Positions 9,825-18,149 of a stretch of 64,000 bases of DNA are shown one piece after another. The stretch is from assembly GCA_965217095.1 (NCBI GenBank), contig OZ244235.1, forward strand, positions 2,542,001 through 2,606,000. Reading direction: 5' to 3'. The notes under the pieces were generated by a model that was not told the DNA's origin, ran no database searches, and saw only the letters and a list, made by a program, of their open reading frames with translations. The position numbers and the translations under genes were made by a program. Numbering within the stretch: the stretch's first letter is position 1; every line of letters starts with the position of its first letter. Source of the DNA: CAYNZV01 sp965217095. Its GTDB lineage: Bacteria; Latescibacterota; UBA2968; UBA8231.

Positions 9825-10795
9825 TATTGCTCGGAGATCTAGATGGGGATGGAGATCTGGATCTGGTCGAGGCTAACCGTGTCCAAGTGAATCGGGTCTA
9901 CCTGGGCATTGGTAACGGAAGGTTCACATCCGGAAACGATGTCGATACACCGACCAATAATACCTGGGCAGCGTCATTGGGTGATTTGGATGGAGACGGT
10001 GATCTCGATTTGGTCACAGGCAACAACGTGCAAGTTAACCGGGTGTATCTAGGCAATGGTAACGGAACGTTCGCATCGGGCAACAATGTCGCCACGCCGG
10101 CCAACAACACCGACACCATGGCTCTGGGCGACATGGACGGCGATGGTGATCTGGACTTGGTCACGGGAAATTTCAATCAAGTGAATCGTGTGTATATGGG
10201 CAACGGAAGCGGAACCTTTCCATCGGGCAATGATATCGACACGCCAGCAAACAACACTCAATCAGTCACCTTGGGCGATGTAGATGGGGATGGGGATTTG
10301 GATATGGTTGCGGGCAATCGCAGCGAAGCGAATCGAATCTATCTGAATGGTGGCAGCGGTACTGCTACGGGAAGTGATGTCGGCACGCCGGCAAACTGGA
10401 CCGAATTTGTGTCGTTGGGCGACGTGGACGGCGATGGGGATTTGGATCTCGTAACGGGGAATGCCAACGCACAAACGAACAGGGTGTATCTGGGGAATGG
10501 CAATGGCACGTTCGCAACCGGAATGATGTCGCCACACCAACGAACGAGACCTCTTGGGTATCAATGGGCGATGTGGACGGCGACGGCGACCTGGATCTGG
10601 TCACCGGCAATTTATCGAGTCAAGCAAACCGTCTCTATCTGAGCAACGGCAACGGCACTTTCGCGACGGGAAGCAGCGTGGACACGCCGACGAACACCAC
10701 CTATTCCGTGCCGTTGGGCGATATGGATGGGGACGGGGACCTGGATATTGTCGCGGGAAATTATGCCCAGAAGAACAGGGTTTACCTGAACAACA
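9825..10795 (+). repeat. FG-GAP repeat block A (7 units of ~147 bp)
   Basis: Seven tandem units of about 49 residues with core LGDLDGDGDLDLVTGN followed by NRVYLGNGNGTF and a linker of the DTPTNNT type. Each core carries an acidic calcium-binding loop. One frameshift (about 10522) lies in unit 5. Confidence 0.9.
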
Positions 10796-11177
10796 ACACC
10801 AAGTTCTCGTCATCTTCGCCGGCGGCCAACGCCAACAGTGCGGCCACCACCACCAATATCAGCGCTACTTTCAATAAGTCGATGAAGGCGGCGACGAGCT
10901 CGACCTTCGTGGCCCACGGGGGTATGACGGGCAAGCGTTCGGGTACCTACAGTGGATCAAACAGCACGGCCCTGACTTTTGATTCAACCAAAGACTTCCT
11001 GCCGGGTGAGGTCGTGGATTTAACGCTGACAGCTGGCTTGCAGAACACCAGCGGCGACGCGATGCAACCGCCTCGGGTGTATCGGTTGCGCACGGCGGCA
11101 GCTAAGGGGCCGGTGGTGTTCAGTCATGTGTCGAGTGATGTCGAAACGGGGGCGACGAACGCTACCCGACCCACCTC

Positions 11178-12005
11178 GTTAGGAGATTTGGACGGCGACG
11201 GTGACCTCGATCTGATTGCCGGCAACATCAGCCAGGTAAACCGGGTGTATTTGGGCAATGGCAGCGGAGCCTTCGCGGCCGGCAGCAATGTCGAGACAGG
11301 GACGACGAACGATACCTACTCCGTACCGTCAGGGGACTTGGACGGCGACGGCGATCTCGATCTGGTTACAGCCAATTACAACCAGGTCAACCGGGTGTAT
11401 TTGGGCAATGGCAGCGGGGCTTTTGCCACAGGCAGCGATGTCGAAATGGGGACGACGAACAATACCCAGTTCGCATCGTTAGGGGACTTGGACGGCGACG
11501 GCGATCTCGATCTGGTAACCGCCAATGTAAACCAGGTCAACCGAGTGTATCTGAACACCGGCAGCGGAACTTTTGCCGCAGGAAGTAATGTCGAAACGGG
11601 GCGACGAACAATACCCAGTCCACCTCGTTAGGGGACTTGGACGGCGACGGTGATCTCGATCTGATTGTCGGTAGTGACACCCAGGTCAACCGGGTGCATC
11701 TGAACACTGGCAGCGGAGCTTTTGCCACCGGCAGCAATGTCGAAACCGGAACGACGAATAATACTAAATCTGCCTCGTTAGGGGACTTGGACGGCGACGG
11801 CGATCTCGATCTGATTACGGGTAATCGCGCTCAGGTCAACCGGGTATACCTGAACACCGGCAGCGGAGCTTTTGCCGCCGGCAGCAATGTCGATGCGGCA
11901 ACGAACGAAACCCGATCCACCTTGTTAGGGGACTTGGACGGCGACGGCGATCTCGATCTGATCGCCGGCAATTACAACCAGGTCAACCGCGTCTACCTCA
12001 ATTCG
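11178..12005 (+). repeat. FG-GAP repeat block B (6 units of ~147 bp)
   Basis: Six tandem units with the same core but a distinct linker (ETGTTNNT) from block A. Each block is preceded by a homologous Ig-like domain (about 9420-9770 and 10800-11100), so the arrangement is a duplicated Ig-plus-FG-GAP module. One frameshift (about 11600) lies between units 3 and 4. Confidence 0.9.
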
Positions 12006-13616
12006 GGCAACAAAGACGGCACCCTGACCTCCAGCTCCACCCTCGACGAGAGCAGCACCATCAGCCTCACCTCCACCGTCGACACCCAAGCTGAAGCAGT
12101 CGACCTCTTCGACTTCACCCTCACTGATGGCAGCGGAGGCGACGGCTTGGCGCTCATCGTATCGAAGCTGGTCGTCAACACCTCCGGCACGGGTGCGTTT
12201 TCGCAGGTCGCCTGGCTGCTCAACGGCCCCGACGCCGGCAACGTCAGCGGTACCTACAGCTCAAGCACTAACAAGATCTCCTTCTCCGGCCTGTCGATCT
12301 CGATCGCCGACGGCGCCAACGAGACCTACAAGATTCGGGGTTATTACAGCGACACCACTGGCCTGGTGGACGGCGCGACGTTCTCGCTTTCGTTGGACGG
12401 CGACACCGAGGTTACCGCCACGGCCGGTTCGAGCATGTCGGGCAGCAACGGTGCGGTGAGCAATGCTGCGGCAGCCAAGATCGTTGCACCTCCCTTGCGC
12501 ACCAACGATCGGGCAGTGCACCTGTCAGAAAACACGTCGGCAACGCTCACCTCCAATCTGCTGACCTTCGCCGACGCCTCCAGCACTACCGGCCAGTTGG
12601 TTTACACGGTCCAGACCGTTCCGACAGCGGGTACGCTCACCAAGAACGGCTCCGCACTGGGCGCGGGCTCTACGTTCACGCAGGACGATATCGACAACAA
12701 TCGTATCGGCTACTCACACGGCGGATCCGAGTTCTTCAGTGACCATTTCCTTTTCACAGTAATCGGCACGCCGGGGCTGACTACCGCCAATACGGCATTC
12801 CAAATCGAGGTCGATCCGGTCAACGACGCCCCACGACTGGATGTGCTGCGGGAGGTCCAGGTAGATGAAGGGGGCAGCGTTGTCATCAGCAACGGCTATT
12901 TGCGCGTCCTGGACGGCGATACCCATGCCAGCAAGCTGACCTTCACCGTGCACGAAGGTCCGTATCATGGCCCCCTCGGCCGCAACACCTTTACGCAAGA
13001 CGACATAGATCGCTCGTTGGTTCGCTATGTGCACGATGGCTCCGAAACCCAGCGCGACAGTTTACGCTTCAGCGTCACCGATGACAACGGTGAGATGCTC
13101 GTCAGCACCTGGTTGAGCTTCGCCATCAACGCGCTCAACGACGGGCCGATCATCCCGTCCATCGAAACCCCCAATATTAAGGAAGGAGAGCTACTGGTCC
13201 TAGACCTGGCGGCCACCGACCCCGAGGGTGCGGCGATCACGACCACGGTCACCGGAATTCCAGCAGGGGCGACCCTCGATGGCACCATGCTCAAGTGGCT
13301 GCCCGTCTACGACCAGGCGGGTACCTATCCTCTAGCCGCTGTCTACGACGACGGTCAAGGCGGGACCAGCCGGCTTCGCATCGATATAAACGTGGCCGAC
13401 GCCCCGGTGCCGATGCTTTTGCCCGAGCCGAGCTTGGTGGACTTTGGGGACGTGCCGGCCGGAGAGACCGCGGACAGGTCGTTCGCACTGGTCAATCAGG
13501 CACCGGTTGCTCTGGACCTCGCTCCGTTTTCGAGTACGTCCTCTAATCTGATCATTGCCAGTCCCGCGTTCCCCCAAACTCTGGAGCCCGGTGAGTGCGG
13601 CGACATTACTGTACGT

Positions 13617-14749
13617 TGGGGGTATCCATTTAACCGGAGTTACCATATGTTCAGTGCATGGCGTATCCTCGCGCTGGCAAGCACTACCCGGGCTCGGTTG
13701 GCGAGTTTCAAGCCTGGTTTCGAACCGATGCGGACTGCCTGGACTACCTCGAATGGCTGCGGTGGCCCGACGGCTTCGTCTGTCCGAGTTGCGGCCACGA
13801 AGGCGGTTGGCGCTTGGGCGATGGCCGCTTCATGTGTCCGGCGTGTTCGACACGCAGTTCGGTGACGGCCGGTACGATCTTCGATCGGACGCGGACACCC
13901 TTGACGATATGGTACACCGCCTGCTGGCTGTTCGCCACCGGTAAAGACGGGATCTCGGCGTTGAGCTTGAAGCGAGTACTGGAGATCAGCTCCTACCAGA
14001 CTGCCTGGGCCATGCTGCACCGCCTGCGGTCGGTGTTGGTACGTCCCGGTCGGGATCTGCTGAGCGGGACGGTACAGGTGGACGAGACCTACATCGGCGG
14101 CGCCGAGCCTGGGCTGGCCGGTGGCCGCGCTAGGGGCAAGAAGGTGCTGACCGGTATCGCAGTTGAGGTTCATGAGCCGAGAGGATTGGGGCGGTGCCGC
14201 ATGTCGCCACTGGCCGATGCCTCTGCCGAGACCTTGCACGCGTTCGTGATGGATCACGTCGAGCCGGGCTCGACGATCATCACCGACGGGTGGCCCGCTT
14301 ATCAGGGACTGGCTCAGCTCGGCTACGAGCACGATCGGCGCAGCCAGGGCGCGGCCCGCGCTCGGGGCGATGATCCCAACAAGCTGTTGCCCGCCGTGCA
14401 CCGCGTTGTCTCACTGGCCAAGCGGTGGCTGCTGGGAACGCATCAAGGGGCCGCCGACAGTACCCACATGAGCCACTACCTCAACGAGTTCGTGTTCCGC
14501 TTCAATCGCCGCCGCTCCCGCAGCCGCGGCATGGTGTTTTATCGCGTGCTCGAGCTGGCCGTGGCCCACGAGCCGATGCGTTTCCAGGATCTCATTGCCA
14601 GCCGACGGCCGAGGAAGCTGCCCCCCGAGCCGCCCAAACGGCGAGGGCATCCCACGAGCCTGGAACGCCCAGGGGCAAACCGGCCGTGGCGGTCGGCGGC
14701 CGAACACTGATGGGGGTCGCGACGCACTCCGGTTAAATGGATACCCCCA
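13617..14749 (+). mobile_element. IS1595-family insertion sequence, copy 2 (intact)
   Basis: A 1133-bp element in opposite orientation to copy 1, with the same 24-bp terminal inverted repeats at 13617-13640 and 14726-14749. The immediate flanks (CTGTACGT left, TGCTTGCC right) share no target duplication. An adjacent deletion or recombination after insertion would explain this, as would an assembly join inside the repeat. The element truncates the FG-GAP protein gene on its left. Confidence 0.9.
13658..14710 (+). CDS. IS1595-family transposase, intact
   Basis: 350-residue transposase, the undamaged counterpart of the copy at 2389-3440. It has an N-terminal zinc ribbon (CPSCGH … CPAC) followed by a helical region (WYTACWLFATGKDGIS). 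The ISXO2-like DDE domain has QVDETYIGG, ITDGWPAY and THMSHYLNEFVFRFNRR. The ATG at 13658 lies 41 bases inside the element, the usual position, and the stop precedes the right terminal repeat. The basic, proline-rich C-terminus (RRPRKLPPEPPKRRGH) is the part lost in copy 1. As the intact version it could mobilise both copies. Confidence 0.93.
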   Translation: MAYPRAGKHYPGSVGEFQAWFRTDADCLDYLEWLRWPDGFVCPSCGHEGGWRLGDGRFMCPACSTRSSVTAGTIFDRTRTPLTIWYTACWLFATGKDGISALSLKRVLEISSYQTAWAMLHRLRSVLVRPGRDLLSGTVQVDETYIGGAEPGLAGGRARGKKVLTGIAVEVHEPRGLGRCRMSPLADASAETLHAFVMDHVEPGSTIITDGWPAYQGLAQLGYEHDRRSQGAARARGDDPNKLLPAVHRVVSLAKRWLLGTHQGAADSTHMSHYLNEFVFRFNRRRSRSRGMVFYRVLELAVAHEPMRFQDLIASRRPRKLPPEPPKRRGHPTSLERPGANRPWRSAAEH

Positions 14750-14757
14750 TGCTTGCC

Positions 14758-15108
14758 TTATGGCGTTTCCCGCGGCCGATGACCTGACGGGGACAGCTTT
14801 GCGGCGATACCGTCAGCCAGCGACCCCGGTTTTACTCCTAAGACAGACACGTCTGTGCGGCCTGCGACCGTGGTCAGCTTGCTCATGTCCGCAACGCGGA
14901 ACAGCTGGGAGCCGGAATGGCGACGCTCCAGCTCCCGCAACGTGCCGGCCGCCAAGTCCGTCGCCACGAACACGAAGGCAAAAGCCGCCACGCGCCGCAC
15001 CGCTGACAGACCCATAACGGTGTCGCCGGATTGGCAACCGATGCCGATAAGCGGGGCGACCGCCTCTACATCCTCCGGATCGAACTCGCGCGTGGTTCCT
15101 TCGGTCAC
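14758..15108 (-). CDS. Small protein resembling the L7Ae/YlxQ RNA-binding fold
   Basis: 116-residue protein starting at GTG 15108. The sequence LIGIGCQSGDTVMGLSAVRR, then FVFVATDLAAGTLRELERR, LFRVADMSKLTTVAGRTDVSVLGV and SLADGIAAKL follows the order of L7Ae-like kink-turn-binding proteins such as bacterial YlxQ. Those features are a glycine-rich first loop, a strand ending in D, a Leu-Thr contact near the second half, and an A-x-x-I/L C-terminal helix. Identification is by pattern only. The stop codon lies nine bases from the second IS1595 element, so the downstream region has probably been rearranged, and the last 12 residues (SPSGHRPRETP) look unconserved. Confidence 0.5.
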   Translation of the reverse strand: MTEGTTREFDPEDVEAVAPLIGIGCQSGDTVMGLSAVRRVAAFAFVFVATDLAAGTLRELERRHSGSQLFRVADMSKLTTVAGRTDVSVLGVKPGSLADGIAAKLSPSGHRPRETP

Positions 15109-15244
15109 GCAACTCCTGCTTTGTTTACTCCCAGATACCAGTTGACTCGTTGCTGCAACCTACAAAAGGGAGGCTCCGTGTCCACTGACTAAGATTCCGT
15201 GTTCGCGCTTGAGCTCGAGATAGGAAAGTCTCCTTGTTCTCTGA

Positions 15245-15274
15245 TTGACCCTCATGCCCTATCTTGGATCTAAC
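15245..15274 (+). promoter_or_regulatory. Possible sigma70-like promoter upstream of typA
   Basis: TTGACC at 15245-15250 resembles a -35 box (5 of 6). TCTAAC at 15269-15274 is a weak -10 (4 of 6) at an 18-bp spacing. It lies 90 bases before the typA start, followed by the hairpin at 15296-15327. Pattern match only. Confidence 0.3.
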
Positions 15275-15295
15275 TTGGGACTACCAGTATGAACG

Positions 15296-15327
15296 GGATC
15301 CTGAAGATCGACTCGGGATCCTTTTTT
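15296..15327 (+). terminator. Hairpin with T-tract in the typA leader
   Basis: GGATCC at 15296-15301 can pair with GGATCC at 15316-15321 (14-nt loop) and is followed by six T residues (15322-15327). The short stem gives a weak intrinsic-terminator shape just ahead of typA. It could end an unseen leader transcript, act as an attenuator, or be chance. Confidence 0.35.
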
Positions 15328-15362
15328 AGTAATCACCTTGTCGTCCGGATCATAAGGCACCA

Positions 15363-17216
15363 ATGATTCAGCCCGACCGTGCCACAACGCCCGCCAAAAT
15401 CCGTAATGTGGCTATCATTGCCCATGTTGACCATGGCAAAACCACACTTGTGGACGGCATGCTGCGTCAAACCAATGTCTTTCGGGCCAACCAGGAGGTG
15501 GCCGAGCGCGTGCTCGACTCCAACGATCTCGAGCGCGAGCGCGGTATTACCATCCTCGCCAAGAATACCGGAATTCTCTACGGAGATACCACGATCAACA
15601 TCGTCGACACCCCCGGTCATGCAGATTTCGGTGGCGAGGTCGAGCGTATAATGAACATGGTCGACGGGGTCGTGCTGTTGGTGGATGCGGTGGAAGGTCC
15701 CATGCCCCAGACCCGCTTCGTGTTGCGTCAGGCGCTGAACCGGGGCCACAGGGCAGTGGTCGTGGTCAACAAGGTGGATCGGCCGGCTGCCCGGACCGAC
15801 TATGTGGTCAACGCCACCTTCGACCTGTTTGTCGACCTCGGAGCCGACGACCACCAGGCCGACTTTCCCGTGGTTTTCACCCGGGCCCTAGAAGGCCGCG
15901 CCGGCATGACACCCACCGATCTGGCCGACGACTTGAGCCCGCTGTTCGAGACCATCGTTGAACATCTACCGCCCCCCCAAATCGATGCGGACAGTCCTTC
16001 CCAGCTCCTGGTCACGACTCTGGAGCACAGCAGCTACGTTGGCAAGATCGCAGTGGGGCGCCTTAGCAGCGGTATGATCCGCGCCGGACAGGAGATAGCT
16101 CACATAAGCGCCAAAGGCGAGACCCTCACGGCTACGGTAGGTCAGGTCTTCGTATTCCGCGATCTGAAGCGCGTAGCTGTAGAGGAGGTGCATGCAGGCA
16201 ATATCGTTGCCGTTTCCGGCGTAGCTGAAGTCGCGATCGGCGACACCCTGGCTGATCCCCTCGACCCTCGGCCCCTGCCCCCGATCACGGTAGAGGAACC
16301 GACGGTGCGTATGCTGTTCAAGGTCAGTGATAGCCCGTTCTCCGGGCGCGAGGGTCGCTTTGTCACCAGCCGCGAGATACACAAGCGACTCGTCGACGAA
16401 TTGGAGAGCAATGTGGCGCTACGCGTGGCCACTACCGAACATTCCGGCGAGTTCATCGTCTCTGGGCGGGGCGAGCTGCATCTGGCCATCCTGATCGAAA
16501 CCATGAGGCGCGAGGGTTATGAGTTTGCAGTAGGCAAGCCAGAAGTCATATTCCGCGAGAGCGAGCAAGGCTTGCTGGAGCCCATTGAGCGGGTTTTTGT
16601 AGAACTGCTCAGTCAGTACCTGGGGCCGGTGAGCGAGATGCTGGGCAAACGCCGCGGCCAGGTCCAGAACATCCAGCATAACGAAGACGGGACCGTTTAC
16701 GCCGAGTTTCTGGTGCCGACCCGAGGGGTGTTGGGATTTCGCCAACCCTTCCTCAATGGCACGCGGGGGACAGGGACATTCAACACCCTTTTCGAATCCA
16801 ACCAACCCGTGTTCGGTGAAATCGAAACCTCGGGGCACGGTTCGCTGGTCTCACACGAGACCGGTACGACCAGTGCCTACGCCTTGGAGCACCTGCAGCA
16901 GCGCGGTACCTTTTTTATCCGCCCCGGTGATCGGGTCTACGCCGGGCAGGTTGTGGGCCAGACGATTCGCAACGAGGATCTGGTGTTGAACGTTTGCCGC
17001 ACCAAGAACTTGACGGGCCACCGCACGACCCCAAAGGCGATCACCGATGCACTCTCTCCGCCGCGCATCATGTCTCTGGATGACGCCATCGATTACCTGG
17101 GTGAGGACGAGTTGCTCGAAGTCACCCCCGGGGAGCTTCGGGTGCGCAAGAAAGAGCTGCAGCACGGCGTGCGGCAACGCGCCCAAAAAAATGGGGAAAG
17201 GGATAAGGGTCGCTGA
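15363..17216 (+). CDS. typA: Ribosome-associated GTPase TypA/BipA
   Basis: 617-residue translational GTPase. The GTP-binding domain comes first: P-loop AHVDHGKTT at about residues 20-28, switch II DTPGHADFGGEVER, and VVVNKVDRPAAR as the NKxD box. It continues through domain II, the EF-G-like domains III and V (GRGELHLAILIETMRREGYE) and the TypA-specific C-terminal domain (VCRTKNLTGHRTTPKAI, ELLEVTP). TypA binds the ribosome and assists 50S assembly and growth under stress such as cold. Length and motifs match the family throughout. The start ATG 15363 lies close to the conserved NVAIIAHVDHG. It is followed after 8 bases by the NUDIX gene, so they may be co-transcribed. Confidence 0.97.
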   Translation: MIQPDRATTPAKIRNVAIIAHVDHGKTTLVDGMLRQTNVFRANQEVAERVLDSNDLERERGITILAKNTGILYGDTTINIVDTPGHADFGGEVERIMNMVDGVVLLVDAVEGPMPQTRFVLRQALNRGHRAVVVVNKVDRPAARTDYVVNATFDLFVDLGADDHQADFPVVFTRALEGRAGMTPTDLADDLSPLFETIVEHLPPPQIDADSPSQLLVTTLEHSSYVGKIAVGRLSSGMIRAGQEIAHISAKGETLTATVGQVFVFRDLKRVAVEEVHAGNIVAVSGVAEVAIGDTLADPLDPRPLPPITVEEPTVRMLFKVSDSPFSGREGRFVTSREIHKRLVDELESNVALRVATTEHSGEFIVSGRGELHLAILIETMRREGYEFAVGKPEVIFRESEQGLLEPIERVFVELLSQYLGPVSEMLGKRRGQVQNIQHNEDGTVYAEFLVPTRGVLGFRQPFLNGTRGTGTFNTLFESNQPVFGEIETSGHGSLVSHETGTTSAYALEHLQQRGTFFIRPGDRVYAGQVVGQTIRNEDLVLNVCRTKNLTGHRTTPKAITDALSPPRIMSLDDAIDYLGEDELLEVTPGELRVRKKELQHGVRQRAQKNGERDKGR

Positions 17217-17224
17217 CGGATCTC

Positions 17225-17725
17225 ATGGATCAGTCTCAACCAGGTCACTTTCTTGCGGGCATTGCGGGACTGGTTCGCAACCGCGATGGCGCCTACCTGA
17301 TGATGAAGCGAGTCCCCGACCGCGACTTCGGTGGCGACGTCTGGGAATGCGTCACTGGTCGCGTCAATCAAGGCGAGGGTTTCGAGGAAGCCTTGCATCG
17401 CGAAGTAGTCGAGGAGACGGGGCTTCGCGTCACCATCGACTTCATCGTCGGTCTGACCCACTTCCATCGAGGTGAGGCTAAGTCCGAAAACGAGCTTCAG
17501 GGAGTCACGTTCTGTTGCTCGATCATGGGGGATGAAACCGTAACGTTGGACGCGGAACATTCCGAATATCGCTGGATGAAGGCCGACGAGGCGATTGGCT
17601 TTCTGACCGCGGATGATGCGGGAACGCAGTGGTTTCGTCAGACCATCGTGCGTGCGGAACGAATGCTGAAGAAGGTTCCCCCCGGATGGATTGACATCCA
17701 CAAGAATGGAGTAACGATCGTTTAA
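17225..17725 (+). CDS. NUDIX hydrolase
   Basis: 166-residue NUDIX-fold pyrophosphohydrolase. The Nudix box is GRVNQGEGFEEALHREVVEE followed by TGL, matching G-x5-E-x7-REVxEExG at about residues 46-68. Upstream is a strand/loop with LVRNRDGAYLMMKR, and downstream a W-rich C-terminal half. The substrate (a nucleoside diphosphate derivative) cannot be deduced; some relatives act on dihydroneopterin triphosphate or ADP-ribose. It starts at ATG 17225, 8 bases after typA. Its stop overlaps the convergent SWIB gene by four bases. Confidence 0.88.
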   Translation: MDQSQPGHFLAGIAGLVRNRDGAYLMMKRVPDRDFGGDVWECVTGRVNQGEGFEEALHREVVEETGLRVTIDFIVGLTHFHRGEAKSENELQGVTFCCSIMGDETVTLDAEHSEYRWMKADEAIGFLTADDAGTQWFRQTIVRAERMLKKVPPGWIDIHKNGVTIV

Positions 17726-17964
17726 TCGCTGCCCGGCTCGCTGAGGTGCTGCTCCAACAGGTTGGACACGAGAAAGATACTCACCTTCTTCTCGTCCCCG
17801 AGCACCAGTTTCAGTTTGTCGTCGACTTTGACCTCGCGCTTCCCAGCGTCCTGCAATCCCTGCTCTCTAACGTATTGCCAGAAATTCTGCATGACTTCGG
17901 TACGTGGGCGCGGCTTAGCACCTATGATATCAGCTAACGCTTCGTCAGGTTGCAGGTCTTCCAT
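17722..17964 (-). CDS. Stand-alone SWIB/MDM2-domain protein
   Basis: 80-residue protein that is essentially one SWIB domain. It reads DEALADIIGAKPRPRTEVMQ, NFWQYVREQGLQD, then KREVKVDDKLKLVLG and KKVSIFLVSNLLEQHL. These match the eukaryotic and bacterial SWIB pattern (L-x-x-I-x-G-x-x-x-x-x-R-x-E, LWxYI, D-x-x-L, F-G, V-S-x-F-x-x-x-x-L-x-x-H-L). Known single-domain bacterial SWIB proteins occur in chlamydiae and some other lineages, where roles in DNA or chromosome organisation have been proposed. The start is ATG 17964. The gene is convergent with the NUDIX gene (4-nt overlap). Confidence 0.8.
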   Translation of the reverse strand: MEDLQPDEALADIIGAKPRPRTEVMQNFWQYVREQGLQDAGKREVKVDDKLKLVLGDEKKVSIFLVSNLLEQHLSEPGSD

Positions 17965-18149
17965 GATTTCTTATCTACCAGGCGCCGGCATGGACGCAGT
18001 GAATACATCAACAGAGCGCAAAAAAACGCAGAGGTTGCATTGCAATAAAGGTAGGGATGCAATACTACTGCGCAAGTCGGCAACACCCTAAGTTGGCTTA
18101 CGCTCGCCCGCAAAGCGAGAGGCCCTCCTGATAGACGACAGAAAACCCG

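Larger units (their letters stand above)
9143..13616 (+). pseudogene. Giant FG-GAP / cadherin-like secreted surface protein, two frameshifts, truncated by IS
   Basis: Would encode about 1490 residues before the IS. The start is ATG 9143 or, more compactly, ATG 9155 overlapping the stop of the upstream gene. A hydrophobic stretch near residues 70-90 ends in TEVSAQ and looks like a signal segment behind a long basic N-region. The order is: Ig-like domain (SSSPANAAHT…), seven FG-GAP/VCBS repeats, a second Ig-like domain, six FG-GAP repeats, a beta-sandwich, two CSPG/cadherin-like repeats (FTQDDIDNNRIGYSHGGSE), an Ig-like putative domain and an ASPM/Hydin-like region (VDFGDVPAGE). FG-GAP calcium loops read DLDGDGDLDL. 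The frame breaks at about 10522 (one A lost in GGAAATGAT context) and about 11600 (one A lost in GGGACGACG context). The IS1595 copy removes the C-terminus. Probably a cell-surface or adhesin-like protein. Confidence 0.85.

Noticed and set aside
9825..12005. Tandem repeats as a possible CRISPR array
   Set aside because: The 147-bp period, coding in one frame apart from two single-base breaks, and the DxDGDGDLD loops show protein FG-GAP repeats, not spacers.
2350..14749. Composite transposon formed by the two inverted IS1595 copies
   Set aside because: The outer flanks (AGCCTGAAT on the left, TGCTTGCC on the right) do not match. Copy 1 has its own target duplication, so it inserted alone.
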